NCBI GenBank assembly: GCA_964058845.1
Contig: CAXKVR010000694.1
Span: 1 to 20,343, forward strand
Direction of reading: 5' to 3'
Source: Carex sylvatica
Lineage: Eukaryota > Streptophyta > Magnoliopsida > Poales > Cyperaceae
DNA: 20,343 nt
Below are positions 19,301-20,343 of this stretch, piece by piece (positions within the stretch are counted from its first letter, which is position 1; the number at the start of each line of letters is the position of its first letter). Under the pieces are notes generated by a model that was not told where the DNA came from, did not search any database, and saw nothing but the letters and a program-made list of their open reading frames with translations. The position numbers and the translations under genes are program-made.

Positions 19301-19565
19301 CATCTCGTCTCGCCAGTTCAAAGAGGGAGATCTTGTGCTTTTATTTAATGCTAGATTAAGAATTTTTCCAGGTAAACTCAAATCGAGATGGTCCGGCCCA
19401 TTTCAGGTGGAGAAAGTGTACCCTTTCGGAGCAATTGATATCTGGAGCAAAGAAAGTGGTACCTTCAAGGTAAACGGTCAGCGTCTCAAGCACTACGTTG
19501 CCGACCACTTGATGGATGAGCGGAATGTTCAGTTTCTTTCTGACCCCGCTCAGATAGAAGTTTAA
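16353..19565 (+). CDS. Athila pol: RT, RNase H and integrase, one internal stop
   Basis: Pol copies the RNA into DNA and integrates it. The first ATG after the gag-protease stop is 16353, and the frame is the same as gag. After a linker with two palindrome pairs, RT-proximal sequence begins. An in-frame TAA at 16779-16781 interrupts it, and the frame then stays open to 19565. RT has [12 protein letters not shown], the [10 protein letters not shown] block and FMDDF (Asp codons 17283 and 17286). RNase H has LMCDAS (Asp 17724), EKELLA, YTDH and VADHLSRL. Integrase has the H-H-C-C finger (HCH...GGH...CDRC) and a D,D35E triad at codons 18675, 18852 and 18960. The C-terminal module contains [18 protein letters not shown]; no chromodomain is seen, as expected for Athila. 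Identification is secure. Confidence 0.9.
16380..16414. repeat. Palindrome pair 7 (protease-RT linker), centres 16388 and 16408
   Basis: TACGGGCCGTA is read PYGPY, a third reading frame, and TACGGACCGTA is read HTDRT. Centres are 20 bp apart. Confidence 0.92.
16483..16516. repeat. Palindrome pair 8 (protease-RT linker), centres 16490 and 16510
   Basis: The first site is decayed (TACGATCCGCA) and the second intact (TACGGCCCGTA, read HTART). Spacing is still 20 bp. Confidence 0.8.
18162..18238. repeat. Palindrome tetrad 9 (RNase H-integrase linker), 21-bp period
   Basis: Four sites have centres at 18169, 18190, 18211 and 18232, exactly 21 bp apart: TACGGGCCGTA, TACGGCCTGCA, TACGGACCGTA and TGCGGACCGTA. 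Two are intact and two have one or two changes. Because 21 is a multiple of three, all four read as H-T/A-x-R/C-T heptads. Confidence 0.92.
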
Positions 19566-19605
19566 GTTGAAAGGTGGTCTAGCTAACGACCTTAAATGAG
19601 CGCTT

Positions 19606-19623
19606 CTTGGGAGGCAACCCAAG
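19606..19623 (+). other. Short hairpin after pol (6-bp stem, 6-nt loop)
   Basis: CTTGGG-AGGCAA-CCCAAG is a perfect stem-loop 41 bases after the pol stop. From memory, a TGGGAGGCAACCCA-like word recurs downstream of integrase in many Athila elements. Function unknown. Confidence 0.65.
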
Positions 19624-19776
19624 CATTTTTAAAATTATTTTGTTTAGTCATTTCTCTTCTTGTTATTACTTTAGTTTCTGAATATTTAATTTCCTATTAG
19701 TTTAATTTGGATTTTTCATTTTGTAGTTGTCTTTCAATTCTGATCAGATAGGAGAAGAAATCATCTCTGCAGGTTG

Positions 19777-19809
19777 GTACGGTTCGTACAAAATATCATA
19801 CGGGCCGTA
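19777..19809. repeat. Palindrome pair 10 (3' region), centres 19783 and 19804
   Basis: TACGGTTCGTA (one change) and TACGGGCCGTA (intact) lie 21 bp apart. TTCGTACAA in the first site matches the SPL consensus TNCGTACAA. Confidence 0.88.
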
Positions 19810-20308
19810 GGGCACCCATCCGACGCAGAAACTCAAGGGGCGCGACCTTTTCTCTTCGCGTTCCTTCGCATCAATTCGCGTCCCTTCGAATGGACCATCT
19901 TCCCTTTTATACCCAACCCCCCCCCCCCCCGACAGACTCTACCCCACACCACCTCCTTTTTGTCGTTTTCTTCCTACGGACCGAACACCACCCCGTATAA
20001 CCAAAACCCTAGCCGCCGCAACTTCTCCTCCCCCGCTCTCCGCCTCTAGCTACCCACCGGCCGCCCACTCTCCGCCACCTTTCTATCCGCCTCTAGCGGA
20101 TCGCTGCCACCTCACCTCCGCACCACCCTTCTCTTTTCCACCGGTCACCGATCTTCTCTAGCAGAGCACCACCGCCCTCGTTCGCTGCTACACCCTCGTG
20201 ATTCCTTCCAAGCCGCACTACAAATCCCTCGCCGCCGACAACTTTTCTACCAAGACACCGACCAAACCCCACCAGCCGCCTCCTTCCCCTCTGAGCACAC
20301 ACCAGCCC

Positions 20309-20341
20309 TACGGCCCGCACAGACTCCCCATCCAGGCCGTA
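20309..20341. repeat. Palindrome pair 11, decayed (window edge)
   Basis: TACGGCCCGCA (centre 20314) has one change. About 22 bp on, a right half-site GGCCGTACC survives (centre about 20336) with a degraded left half. Confidence 0.55.
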
Positions 20342-20343
20342 CC

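Larger units (their letters stand above)
12190..20343 (+). mobile_element. Athila-type Ty3/gypsy LTR retrotransposon (3' end outside window)
   Basis: The order is 5' LTR, tRNA-Asp primer site (13638), leader, gag with CCHC knuckle, protease, RT, RNase H and integrase, then a long 3' region. That order, the primer type and the sequence style (for example PIILGRPFL in protease and [19 protein letters not shown] before RT) are those of the Athila branch. More than 8 kb is present and the 3' LTR has not been reached. The left edge is not fixed, because no second LTR copy is available to compare. A family of paired palindromes runs through the whole element (separate entries). It appears to be inserted in the CACTA element at its left. 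Confidence 0.88.
19566..20343 (+). other. Athila 3' region: T-rich spacer, then C-rich leader-like sequence
   Basis: From 19624 to about 19770 the sequence is T-rich and ends in TCATCTCTGCAGG. After palindrome pair 10 it becomes strongly pyrimidine-rich. It has a C14 run (19917-19930), a telo-box AAACCCTAGCCGC (20004-20016) and CT/CCG-rich sequence to the edge. A degenerate single palindrome (TACGGACCGAA, centre 19980) and decayed pair 11 suggest we are still inside the element. Athila elements often carry an extra, sometimes env-like, ORF here, but none is visible before the window ends. The 91-codon frame at 19774-20049 is composition-driven and not called. Confidence 0.55.

Noticed and set aside
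19917..19930. C14 run as a functional site
   Set aside because: It is a homopolymer in a C-rich region, prone to slippage and sequencing error.
19774..20049. 91-codon frame in the Athila 3' region as an env-like protein
   Set aside because: It starts within a palindrome, is dominated by Pro/Ser/Phe from the pyrimidine tract, has no signal peptide or membrane span, and stops before any domain.
12332..20341. CRISPR array
   Set aside because: Palindromes with about 20-bp spacing look superficially similar, but the repeats are only 11-16 bp. They occur in pairs scattered over 8 kb and lie inside a plant retrotransposon.

Overview
This is plant nuclear DNA, most likely from an angiosperm. The evidence is an Athila-type Ty3/gypsy retroelement with a tRNA-Asp primer binding site, a Ty1/copia element with an initiator-Met-type primer site, hAT, CACTA and Mutator-like DNA transposons, an L1-type LINE remnant, and a broken ankyrin-PGG membrane-protein gene of the ACD6-like kind. 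I see no intact host gene. The window is a nest of mobile elements of different ages.

Layout. 1-604: right part of a hAT-like non-autonomous element made of CCCGA/GGGTA arrays. 605-2030: AT-rich, no gene, with one inverted repeat and a microsatellite. 2031-3485: a Ty1/copia relic in the order RNase H end - polypurine tract - LTR - primer site - gag, which is a tandem-junction order. 3486-4910: a hAT element with perfect 15-bp inverted ends and a perfect 8-bp target duplication, inserted into the copia gag. 5009-7491: a decayed ankyrin-PGG gene in three exons. 7492-10150: mostly unassigned, with a possible PPR scrap and a 79-bp tandem duplication. 10170-11235 (minus): C-terminal end of a LINE ORF2, split by a 376-bp MULE-like element. 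11236 to about 12190: the CACTA end of an En/Spm-type transposon whose other end is not seen. About 12190-20343: an Athila retrotransposon with 5' LTR, primer site, gag-protease and RT-RNase H-integrase, running off the right edge before its 3' LTR.

The most striking feature is in the Athila element. A short palindrome, consensus CATACGGNCCGTACAA (core TACGGNCCGTA), occurs about 24 times. It comes almost always as pairs whose centres are 20 or 21 bp apart, plus one tetrad at exact 21-bp steps. The copies lie in the 5' LTR, the leader, the gag-protease linker, the protease-RT linker, the RNase H-integrase linker and the 3' region. Within coding sequence they are read in all three frames, so the DNA word rather than the peptide is what is kept. 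This looks like a distributed cis-acting array, for example a protein-binding platform. The right half-site resembles the GTAC-core site of plant SPL (SBP-box) factors. Its function is unknown to me.

The Athila gag-pol is one frame of 1883 codons from 13917 to 19565. It is interrupted only by three stop codons, with no frameshift, so this copy is fairly young but broken. Catalytic residues of protease, RT, RNase H and integrase are all visible.
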